From Rhizobium etli CFN 42 (lineage in GTDB: Bacteria > Pseudomonadota > Alphaproteobacteria > Rhizobiales > Rhizobiaceae): 64,000 nt of DNA. The position numbers and the translations under genes are program-made. The stretch covers positions 2,731,001-2,795,000 of the forward strand of contig NC_007761.1 of NCBI RefSeq assembly GCF_000092045.1, given 5' to 3'. The stretch's first letter is position 1, and the number at the start of each line of letters is the position of its first letter. Below are positions 18,920 to 26,296 of the stretch, piece after piece. The notes under the pieces were generated by a model. That model ran no database searches. It saw only the letters and a program-made list of their open reading frames with translations, and was not told the DNA's origin.

Positions 18920-19030
18920 GGCCGTGATCCTTTAATGGACGGAATGAACGAGCTAAGGACGGACAAATCCTCACCGATCCGACACGGGATCGATCTTTTC
19001 TTCAAGAAAATCACCTGGGGTATGCGTGTG

Positions 19031-19444
19031 TCAGCTCGGCATGCCCTCGAACTGCGGAAGATGGAGCGGCGTTGCCCAGGCCAACCGCCGTTTGGTGAAC
19101 ATCTCGACGCCTGGCTGTATCAACTCGGGCCGGTCGAGGCTGCCGAGTGTAACAAAGACAAGGCCACGGAAACTTTCGAGGTTGCTGCTGAACAGCCTTG
19201 CGCCGCAATCGGGGCAGAAGTTGCGGTCAAGCCCCTTGCCGGAATCGGCAATGTAATGAAACGCTTTCGGCGTGCCGGCCGTCAGCGTGAAATCATCCTG
19301 CGGCACGGCGAAGAAGGTGGCGGCCTCGCCGCCCGAGGCCTTCTTGCAATCCAGACAATGGCAGCCGGCGACAAAGGTCGGATCGGTATCGAAGGCGAAC
19401 TGCACCGCACCGCAGGCGCATTTCCCGGTATATTTCCTGCTCAT
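19031..19444 (-). CDS. GFA family (glutathione-dependent formaldehyde-activating-like) zinc protein
   Basis: A 137-aa member of the GFA/CENP-V fold. Zinc ligands are visible in the order CACG, CHCLDC and CPDCGARL, with the intervening FFAVPQDDF segment typical of the family. Only some members act on glutathione-formaldehyde adducts, so the exact reaction is unknown. It is on the same strand as the neighbouring SRPBCC and DJ-1 genes. Confidence 0.85.
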   Translation of the reverse strand: MSRKYTGKCACGAVQFAFDTDPTFVAGCHCLDCKKASGGEAATFFAVPQDDFTLTAGTPKAFHYIADSGKGLDRNFCPDCGARLFSSNLESFRGLVFVTLGSLDRPELIQPGVEMFTKRRLAWATPLHLPQFEGMPS

Positions 19445-19496
19445 GCCTGGCGCCTTTCATCTGGTGTAAGAATGTCGGCAGGCGTTGCCATCGGAC

Positions 19497-20189
19497 TCAG
19501 GCTGCGGTCTGCTCGCCCAACGCGTTGAGCAGCAGGCGGGCGGCCTGCTTCGACGAGGCCGGGTTCTGCCCCGTGATCAGCTGATCGTCCTGGACGACGT
19601 GTACGGCCCAGTCTTCCGTCGCCGAAAACTTCGCCCCCTGCTCTCTCAGCACATCTTCGAGCAGATAGGGCACGACCTCGACGAGCTGCACGGCGGCCTC
19701 TTCGGAGTTGGTGAATCCGGTCACCGTCCGACCCTTTGCGATCGGCCCGCCGTCCGGCGCCTTGACCTTGGTCAGAATCCCCGGCGCGTGGCAGACGAGC
19801 GCCAGCGGTTTTCCCGCAGCAAGCGTCTCCTCGATCAACGTGTGGGCGTTGTGGTCGTTCGTCAGGTCCCAGAGCGGACCATGTCCGCCGGGAAAGAACA
19901 CGGTGTCGTAATCGGCCTGGTCGACGTCAGACAGCCTCAAGGTGTTGGCGAGCGCAGCTGTGGCCGCCGAGTCGCGTTCGAATCGGCGCGTGTCTTCCGT
20001 CTGAAACGCCGGCTCGTTGCTCTTCGGATCGAGCGGAGGCTGACCTCCTTTCGGCGAAGCGAGCACGATCTCGACGCCGGCGTCACGGAAGACGAAATAG
20101 GGGGCGGCGAGCTCCTCGAGCCAGAAGCCCGTTTTCCTGCCGGTATTTCCCAGCTGATCATGCGATGTGAGAACCATGAGAATTTTCAT
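19497..20189 (-). CDS. Type 1 glutamine amidotransferase-like / DJ-1/PfpI family protein
   Basis: A 230-aa protein of the Hsp31-like branch. The nucleophile elbow LVCHAPG holds the catalytic cysteine (about residue 133). The early DTVFFPGGHGPLWDL loop and the GxKTGFWLEE start match glyoxalase III/chaperone-type members. Expected roles are methylglyoxal detoxification or protein deglycation in the cytoplasm; the specific activity is inferred. The 20190-20447 interval to the right shows no gene. Confidence 0.85.
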   Translation of the reverse strand: MKILMVLTSHDQLGNTGRKTGFWLEELAAPYFVFRDAGVEIVLASPKGGQPPLDPKSNEPAFQTEDTRRFERDSAATAALANTLRLSDVDQADYDTVFFPGGHGPLWDLTNDHNAHTLIEETLAAGKPLALVCHAPGILTKVKAPDGGPIAKGRTVTGFTNSEEAAVQLVEVVPYLLEDVLREQGAKFSATEDWAVHVVQDDQLITGQNPASSKQAARLLLNALGEQTAA

Positions 20190-20447
20190 CGCCCAGCTCC
20201 TTCGGCCGGCCGGAGGACAAGGTCTCCCGCGCCCGGTTTAACGGTGAATACTGCCTGCAATCTCATGCTGAATTGGGAGAAATCATAGATCGACTGCACC
20301 CGCGATACAAGCTTCCCTTGCGCCGGCAGCAGGTGCCGCTTAACCCGCACTGACCAGCTCTGTGCGTTTTGGGGCTCGGCTGTATGAAGAAGGACGGATT
20401 GCCCATAGGATCGATGACATCGCGTTGGTTATTCCAGGGATTGAAAA

Positions 20448-21448
20448 GTGAGCAAGCCGAATTACCGGGATATCGCCCGCCAGGCCGGCGTCGGGACTGC
20501 CACGGTCGAACGGGTCCTGAACGGGCGCGGCGGCGTACGCCCGGAGCTGGTCGAAAAGGTGATCATTGCCGCGCGCGCTCTGGATTATCCCCGCAAGCTT
20601 CCAGACACCCATCGCGGCCTGCTGCGCATAGAGGTGTTGATGGTACGTCCTGAAACGACCTTCTATCAGCGGCTCTCCGCTGCGTTCGAGAGGATCGCGG
20701 CAACCCTCGACCCGCTGGTCATCGTGCATCGCAGCTTTACCGAGGAGATGAAGCCGGAAGAAATCGCGCGCCGCGTCTTGTCGGCCGGCCTGCGGCGCGC
20801 AGGCCTGATCCTGGCGGTGCCCAGCAATCCGGTGATCGGCGCGGCCGTCGAGAAGGTCAGCGCCCAAGGCTTGCCGGTAGTCCACGTCGTCACTCGCGCC
20901 TCGGAACATACAGGCGAATTCGTCGGCATCGACAATTATGCCGCCGGCCGGACGGCAGCGCTCTTCACCAGCCGAATGGCACACCGGACCGGTCCTGTCT
21001 TTGCGATCTGTCATCCGATCTATCAGGTGCACCGCGATCGCATCCGCGGTTTTTCGGACTATTTTCACGAGCACCCCGGCGCCACCAGCTTCCAGTATCT
21101 GGGATTCGGTCTCGACGAAGAGCATCTCGGCGCTGAACTCCTGTCCTCAGCATTACGGATGTATCCCGACCTTGCCGGCCTCTACAATGCAGGCGGCGGC
21201 AATTCCGCGCTGATCGATGTGCTGCGGCGGCAAGCGGCGAACGCGGCATCTTCTTCGTCGGGCACGAGCTCACTGACTATACGCGCAGCGCCTTGCAGGA
21301 CGGCATCATGGATGTGGTCCTCGACCAGGCCCCCGAGGCGCAGGCCAGGCGATCGCTCGATCTGATCCTGCGCCGGATCGGCTTGACCGATCTCGAGCCG
21401 GATCGGGCGCCCATCCGCTTCATCACAATTACCAAGGAAGCGCTTTGA
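20448..21448 (+). pseudogene. LacI-family transcriptional regulator, frameshifted near the 3' end
   Basis: Starts at GTG with the classic LacI helix-turn-helix (YRDIARQAGVGTATVERVLNGRG, residues 6-28), followed by a periplasmic-binding-protein-like effector domain. The frame is normal to about 21242. A one-base loss in the region 21242-21248 moves the rest (IFFVGHELTDYTRSALQDG to ITITKEAL, stop at 21448) into another frame. Restored length would be about 333 aa, normal for the family; unrepaired, it ends as a 305-aa protein with a nonsense tail. It is the likely regulator of the hydroxylase operon that follows. It may be a real mutation or a sequencing error. Confidence 0.75.
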
Positions 21449-21462
21449 TCTAATTTGATCAA
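21445..21462 (+). promoter_or_regulatory. Operator-like inverted repeat
   Basis: TTGATC and GATCAA arms (21445-21450 and 21457-21462) with a 6-nt AT-rich spacer, overlapping the end of the lacI-type gene and about 155 bp before the hydroxylase gene. It is a candidate site for the LacI regulator. The remaining 21463-21616 shows only the strong ribosome site of the next gene. Confidence 0.35.
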
Positions 21463-21616
21463 GAATGGCTTCGGCACGGCGGCGGTCTCCTGCTACTTTC
21501 AAGACGGAGAGGAGAGCCGATGCGCCGACAGGTGCGACAGCTCGGCGCGAATGCGCTCTCCTCCGATCAAGTTGCATATGCGGGCCGACGGCTCCGTCCG
21601 CCCGAAGGAGAGAGCA

Positions 21617-22651
21617 ATGGACGATCTGAAATTCGGCACGCGCAACAAGCGCGGCGACTGGGCGCCGAACCAGCCGGCCGAAACCGCCCCGCTGTTTGCG
21701 TTCCCGCTGCGGCTGATGGCGATCCTGAAATGGCTGCCGCATTACTTCTTTCCCTGGAACACGATTTTTGCCGCCTCCGCCGTCGCTTACTGGGCCTGGG
21801 TCATTCCGCCGGTGGAAACAATGCAAACGCTCGACATCGGCTGGATCGCCTGGCTCTATGCCGTGAACGCGATCTGCGTTTTGCTCTTCTACGGCGCCTT
21901 CGAAGTGCATCTCTATGTGCTGAAGCGGCAGGAAAATCGTTTCAAATACAACGGAAAATTTCCGTCCGAGCAAAAGAACAAGGCCTTCTGGTTCGAGCGC
22001 CAGAACGTCGACAACATGCTGCGCACCTTCCTGTCGGGGGTGACGATCTGGACGGCAATCGAAGCTGCGATGCTCTGGGCCTTCGCCAACGGTTACGCCC
22101 CCTGGCTGAGCTTCGCGGAGCACCCCTGGACACTTGCTCTCGTTGCGCTCGTCGTGCCAATCATTCACGAGTTCCACTTCTTCTGCATCCACAGGCTCAT
22201 CCATACGCCCTTCCTCTATAAGTGGGTGCACTCGGTCCACCACAACTCGGTCAATCCCTCGCCCTGGTCGTCGCTGTCGATGCATCCGGTCGAGCACCTG
22301 CTCTATCTCGGCACGGCGTTCTACCACCTGATCCTGCCGTCCAATCCGATACTCATGCTCTACCAGCTGCATTATGCCGGCTTCGGCGCCATTCCCGGCC
22401 ATGTCGGCTTCGACAAGGTGGAAATCGGCCGCGGCAAGCTCATCGATAGCCACGCCTATGCGCATTACCTCCACCACAAATATTTCGAGGTGAACTACGG
22501 CGACGCCCTGATCCCGCTCGATAAGTGGTTCGGCACCTGGCACGACGGGTCTGCCGAAGGCGAGGCGCAGATGCAGGAGCGCTACCGCAGGCGCAAGGAA
22601 AAACTCGCGGCCCGCAAGGCCCGCCTGGAAGTCGGAGAAGCCGCCGAATGA
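21617..22651 (+). CDS. Sterol desaturase/fatty acid hydroxylase superfamily membrane diiron oxygenase
   Basis: A 344-aa integral membrane protein with about four to five helices and the histidine clusters that bind two irons in this superfamily: His192-x3-His196, His205-x2-His208-His209, His223-x3-His227 and His279-x3-His283-x2-His286-His287. Such enzymes use O2 and two electrons to hydroxylate or desaturate a C-H bond. GAAGGAG precedes the ATG. The next gene is a Rieske ferredoxin overlapping by ATGA, and a ferredoxin reductase follows, which supplies a complete electron path. The substrate is unknown; the sugar-type binding protein and isomerase in the operon hint at a polyol or sugar-like compound or a derived lipid. 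Confidence 0.85.
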   Translation: MDDLKFGTRNKRGDWAPNQPAETAPLFAFPLRLMAILKWLPHYFFPWNTIFAASAVAYWAWVIPPVETMQTLDIGWIAWLYAVNAICVLLFYGAFEVHLYVLKRQENRFKYNGKFPSEQKNKAFWFERQNVDNMLRTFLSGVTIWTAIEAAMLWAFANGYAPWLSFAEHPWTLALVALVVPIIHEFHFFCIHRLIHTPFLYKWVHSVHHNSVNPSPWSSLSMHPVEHLLYLGTAFYHLILPSNPILMLYQLHYAGFGAIPGHVGFDKVEIGRGKLIDSHAYAHYLHHKYFEVNYGDALIPLDKWFGTWHDGSAEGEAQMQERYRRRKEKLAARKARLEVGEAAE

Positions 22652-22959
22652 CCTGGATCACAGCCGTCAAACTCGAGGACATCGAACAGGAAGGCGCCAT
22701 CCGCTTCGACCATGGCGGGCGCACCTACGCCATCTATCGCGGCCCTGATGACAGCGTCTATTGCACCGCCGGCCTCTGCACCCACGAGGCGATCCATCTC
22801 GCCGACGGGCTGGTGATGGATTTCGAGGTGGAATGTCCGAAGCATTCCGGCGCCTTCGACTATCGCACCGGCGAAGCCTTGAGGCTGCCCGCCTGCGAGA
22901 ATCTGAAAACCTATCTGGCGGAGGTGATCGACGGAGAGGTTCGCGTGGCTCTGATCTGA
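22648..22959 (+). CDS. Rieske [2Fe-2S] ferredoxin
   Basis: A 103-aa soluble Rieske protein with cluster ligands Cys44-x-His46 and Cys63-x-x-His66 (LCTHEAIHL and ECPKHSGAF). It resembles electron-carrier components of multicomponent oxygenases (MocE/BphF-like). It overlaps the hydroxylase stop by four bases, so the two are translationally coupled. It most likely shuttles electrons from the reductase at 24036 to the diiron hydroxylase. Confidence 0.9.
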   Translation: MTWITAVKLEDIEQEGAIRFDHGGRTYAIYRGPDDSVYCTAGLCTHEAIHLADGLVMDFEVECPKHSGAFDYRTGEALRLPACENLKTYLAEVIDGEVRVALI

Positions 22960-23031
22960 GCCCGCAACACAGGCAGGCCTGAACAGCCTCCGGAATAGAT
23001 CGGGCGGCCCGGCGCCCTTTGGGAGGAAAAC

Positions 23032-23976
23032 ATGAAATCAATCTGTGTGGCGGCCGTCCTGGCCGCCCTGACGACGACTGCTGCCTCGGCCGAGACGATC
23101 GGCGTTTCGATGCAGAGTTTCGATAACAATTTCCAGACGCTGCTGCGCGAAGGGCTGCAGGCACGAGCCTCCAAGCTGAACGGCGTCAGCCTTCAGATCG
23201 AGGATGCGCAGACCGACGTCTCCAAACAGCGCAGCCAGGTCGATAACTTCATCGCATCGGGAGTGGACGCGATCATCATGACGCTGGCCGATACATCGGC
23301 CGCCACCGGTATCAGCGAGGCCGCCCGAAAGGCAGGCATTCCGCTCGTCTACCTCAATCTCGAACCGGAGAATATCGACAAACTGCCCGAAAAGCAGGCC
23401 TATGTCGGTTCGAAAGAAACGGATTCCGGAAGGCTCGGCGCCGAAGCCGCCTGCGATCTGCTGAAGAAAGAGGGCAAGGCCAACGACGCCCAGGCTTACA
23501 TTCTGATGGGCGATCTCGCGCATCAGGCCTCGCGCGACCGGACCTCGTCCGTCAAGGCGACGCTTTCGGCAGGCGATTGCAAGGGCGTGACCATCGCCGA
23601 TGAACAAACCGCCGCCTGGACCAGCACCAACGCAATGGATCTGACCACGAACTGGCTCACGGCAGGTCGTCCGATCGACGTGATCTTCGCCAACAATGAT
23701 GAGATGGCGCTGGGCGCCATTCAGGCGCTCAAGGCATCCGGCGTGTCGATGGATGACGTCATCGTCATCGGCATCGATGCCACGCAGGACGCGCTGGCGG
23801 CGATGGCGGCGGGTGATCTTGACGTGACGGTCTTCCAGAACGCCAAACAGCAGGCCGCAAGTGCGGTGGATGCAGCCGTCGCGCTGGCGCACGGCAATGC
23901 CGTCGACAAGGAAGTCTGGGTGCCGTTCGAACTGGTCACACCCAAGAACATGGTCGAATACGCGAAAAAGAACTGA
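23032..23976 (+). CDS. Sugar-type ABC transporter periplasmic substrate-binding protein
   Basis: A 314-aa type I periplasmic binding protein of the ribose/RbsB class with a signal peptide cleaved after AASA (about residue 20). It contains the repeated Rossmann-like pattern: QSFDNNFQTLL, then GVDAIIMTLADTSAATG, and later IVIGIDATQDALAAM. A GGGAGG ribosome site is present. No permease or ATPase follows in this operon, so it either uses a transporter encoded elsewhere or serves as a periplasmic sensor or carrier. Clear hydrophobic-pocket preferences cannot be read; ligands of the class are sugars and polyols. Confidence 0.85.
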   Translation: MKSICVAAVLAALTTTAASAETIGVSMQSFDNNFQTLLREGLQARASKLNGVSLQIEDAQTDVSKQRSQVDNFIASGVDAIIMTLADTSAATGISEAARKAGIPLVYLNLEPENIDKLPEKQAYVGSKETDSGRLGAEAACDLLKKEGKANDAQAYILMGDLAHQASRDRTSSVKATLSAGDCKGVTIADEQTAAWTSTNAMDLTTNWLTAGRPIDVIFANNDEMALGAIQALKASGVSMDDVIVIGIDATQDALAAMAAGDLDVTVFQNAKQQAASAVDAAVALAHGNAVDKEVWVPFELVTPKNMVEYAKKN

Positions 23977-23983
23977 TCCTCCC

Positions 23984-24016
23984 CGGCCGGCGTCTCCTCC
24001 TCACGAGCGCCGGCCG
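23984..24016 (+). promoter_or_regulatory. Intra-operon hairpin after the binding-protein gene
   Basis: A 9-bp GC-rich perfect stem (23984-23992 with 24008-24016) between the binding-protein and reductase genes, with no T-tract. Hairpins here commonly stabilise the upstream mRNA, giving more binding protein than the later genes. Confidence 0.45.
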
Positions 24017-24035
24017 CTCTTCTCTGGAGAACACA

Positions 24036-25241
24036 ATGAACGGTATCGTCATCATCGGTGCAGGCGAGTCCGGCACCCGGGCGGCCTTCGCCCTGCGCGA
24101 GGCCGGTTACTCCAGGCCCGTTACGCTGGTCGGAGCCGAACCCCATTTGCCCTACGAAAGGCCGCCTCTGTCGAAAGCCGTCGACGGTGCGGTGCAGATG
24201 AAGCTGATCTGCGCGGCAGATGCGCTTGATGCAGCAGGCATCACCTATCTCGCGGGATTGTCAGCCACACGGCTGGATGCCGATGCCGCGACCGTGACGG
24301 TAAGCGACGGTCGGATATTGCCGTACGAAAAGCTGCTTCTGACCACCGGCGCACGGCCAAGACGGCTTGCCTGTCCCGGCGCCGAGCGCGCGCTCGACTT
24401 CCGCACCCACGGCGACGCCAAAGTGATCTTCTCCAAAATCGCCCTCGGCCGGAGCGTCGTGATCATCGGCGCGGGTTTGATAGGAATGGAGCTCGCGGCG
24501 GTGCTTCGCGGCAGAAATGTTGGGGTCAGCGTGATCGAAGCCGCGCCGAAACCTTTGGGCCGCGCTGTCCCTGCCCGCTTTGCCGAGAAGTTGCACACCC
24601 GGCATGCCGCCGAAGGGGTGCGTTTTCATCTCGATCGGGCTGTTGCGGCAATCGGCGACGACGGCGTCACCTTGACCGATGGCAGCTTGGTGCCCGCCGA
24701 TCTCATCGTCAGCGCCATCGGGGTCCTGCCTGACATCGCCCTGGCGGAAGCGGCGGGACTGGCCACCGGCAATGGCATTCTGACGGACGCCTATCTTCGC
24801 ACCAGCGCGCCGAACATCTTTGCGGCGGGCGATTGCGCGGCGGTGGCTGAGCCTGGCGGAGGACATGTTCGCTATGAAAGCTGGCGCAGTGCCAGAACGC
24901 AGGCCGAGACCGCAGCACGGAACATGGCCGGCGCCGCCGAGACTTTTGCCGCCATTCCCTGGTTCTGGTCCGACCAATACGATCTCGGCCTCCAGGTGGC
25001 AGGTCAGCCGCTGCCCGCGCATCAGAGCGTCCGGCGATCGGCGGCGGAGGGAGAGCTCGAATTCTACCTCGATGACGGGCGATTGGTGGCCGCCGCGGGT
25101 CTTGGCATCGGCAACGGCCTCGCCAAGCATATCAAGCTTGCCGAAATGCTGATTGCCGCTTGTATCAGTCCCGAGCCTGCGGCATTGGCCGATCCGGGCG
25201 TGAACCTCAAGACCCTTCTGAAAAGCGCGCGGGCCGCGTGA
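24036..25241 (+). CDS. FAD-dependent ferredoxin reductase (pyridine nucleotide-disulfide oxidoreductase fold)
   Basis: A 401-aa flavoprotein with an N-terminal FAD motif GAGESG (about 8-13), the PYERPPLSK segment typical of oxygenase-coupled ferredoxin reductases, a second NAD-binding motif GAGLIGMELA (about 148-157), and the FAD-contacting ATG-equivalent ending in FAAGDCA. The C-terminal reductase domain has WFWSDQYDLGLQVAG, a family hallmark. It probably passes electrons from NADH to the Rieske ferredoxin encoded two genes upstream. Its stop overlaps the next start (TGATG). Confidence 0.9.
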   Translation: MNGIVIIGAGESGTRAAFALREAGYSRPVTLVGAEPHLPYERPPLSKAVDGAVQMKLICAADALDAAGITYLAGLSATRLDADAATVTVSDGRILPYEKLLLTTGARPRRLACPGAERALDFRTHGDAKVIFSKIALGRSVVIIGAGLIGMELAAVLRGRNVGVSVIEAAPKPLGRAVPARFAEKLHTRHAAEGVRFHLDRAVAAIGDDGVTLTDGSLVPADLIVSAIGVLPDIALAEAAGLATGNGILTDAYLRTSAPNIFAAGDCAAVAEPGGGHVRYESWRSARTQAETAARNMAGAAETFAAIPWFWSDQYDLGLQVAGQPLPAHQSVRRSAAEGELEFYLDDGRLVAAAGLGIGNGLAKHIKLAEMLIAACISPEPAALADPGVNLKTLLKSARAA

Positions 25242-26068
25242 TGCAGAAGCTCTTGATCTTCCAGTCGCTCTGGGCCAAGGAACGCCGGCACACGGACGGG
25301 TTTGAGCCGAGCCTCGACGACAATATCGCTGCGATCTGCGGAGCGGGCTTCGACGGCATCAGTGCGCACTATACAAACCGCGGCGATGTCATCCGCCTCG
25401 ACGAGGCCATTCGGGGCACCGGCTTGAAGATCGAGGCGGTCTGCTTCCCCCGCTGCGTCGAGGATTTGCGTCTGCCGCTGGAACTTGCTGCGGCCTTTCC
25501 GGTCAGCCACATCAACCTGCAGCCTGATATCCGCCCCCGCCGGATCGAGGATTGCCTGCCGATTCTCGACGGCTGGATGCGGCTCGCCGAAGATGCGGGT
25601 ATTCCGGTATTCATCGAAACCCATCGCGACAGGATGACGACGGACCTGTTCTTTACGCTCGATCTGCTCGATCGGCGTCCCGATTTGCCGTTGCTGGCCG
25701 ATTTGTCGCATTTCCTGGTCGGCCGGGAATTCGCCTTTCCGGTCAATGAGGAAAGTCACGCATTCATCCGGCGCATCCTGCGGAATGCTCATGCATTTCA
25801 CGGCCGCGTCGCCTCACGAGAGCAGGTGCAGATCGAAATCTCCTTTGCGCACCACCGCCCCTGGGTCGATCTCTTCCTGCAGTGGTGGGATTACGGCTTT
25901 CGCCATTGGCGATCACGCGCAGCCGATGACGCCGAGCTGGTCTTTACCTGTGAATTAGGCCCCAAACCCTATGCGATCACCGGGACGACTCGACGGACCG
26001 ATGGGCCGAGGCGCTGGCGCTGCGCAGCGCGAACTGTGGGCTGCCATTGCCTGAGCCGCAGCGCATGA
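25241..26068 (+). CDS. TIM-barrel sugar phosphate isomerase/epimerase-like protein (C-terminus probably frameshifted)
   Basis: An AP endonuclease family 2 type TIM barrel, 275 aa as read. Conserved metal/substrate positions are visible as FIETHRD (about 123-129), ADLSHFLVG and the closing FTCELGPKPYAITG. Beyond about 25982 the frame reads as arginine-rich nonsense, while one extra G in the GGG run would restore a DDSTDRWAEALALR ending typical of relatives, then continue to a stop at 26257-26259. Start ATG overlaps the reductase stop. Within the operon it may isomerise or cleave the hydroxylated product. The substrate is unknown. Confidence 0.7.
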   Translation: MQKLLIFQSLWAKERRHTDGFEPSLDDNIAAICGAGFDGISAHYTNRGDVIRLDEAIRGTGLKIEAVCFPRCVEDLRLPLELAAAFPVSHINLQPDIRPRRIEDCLPILDGWMRLAEDAGIPVFIETHRDRMTTDLFFTLDLLDRRPDLPLLADLSHFLVGREFAFPVNEESHAFIRRILRNAHAFHGRVASREQVQIEISFAHHRPWVDLFLQWWDYGFRHWRSRAADDAELVFTCELGPKPYAITGTTRRTDGPRRWRCAARTVGCHCLSRSA

Positions 26069-26227
26069 ACAATCGCGCGTCAATCCGTTCTCTCGTCAGC
26101 CCCTGCAGCCGCCTTTCGATGGCGGCAACCACTTCGTCGGACCAGTGCGCGCGCATCCACAGCCGCAAGCACATTGGGCAGACGTTAGGGATTGTTAATC
26201 AGAAATGCCTAATGTATTTCTTAACGT

Positions 26228-26240
26228 GCACAAGTTGTGC
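26228..26240. promoter_or_regulatory. Palindrome upstream of the signalling operon
   Basis: GCACAA-G-TTGTGC, a perfect inverted repeat, lies about 57 bp before the GGDEF/EAL start in the only sizeable gap (26069-26296) before the operon. A TATAGT hexamer follows at about 26254. It may be a regulator site overlapping the promoter. Confidence 0.35.
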
Positions 26241-26296
26241 GGGAGTTGAGTTGCTATAGTATCTGGTAGGACATTCAATCAGGGAGAGCCTCCGAC

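Noticed and set aside
21182..22543. 453-aa minus-strand open frame opposite the hydroxylase
   Set aside because: No domain is visible, and the plus strand carries an unmistakable histidine-box enzyme with a good start.
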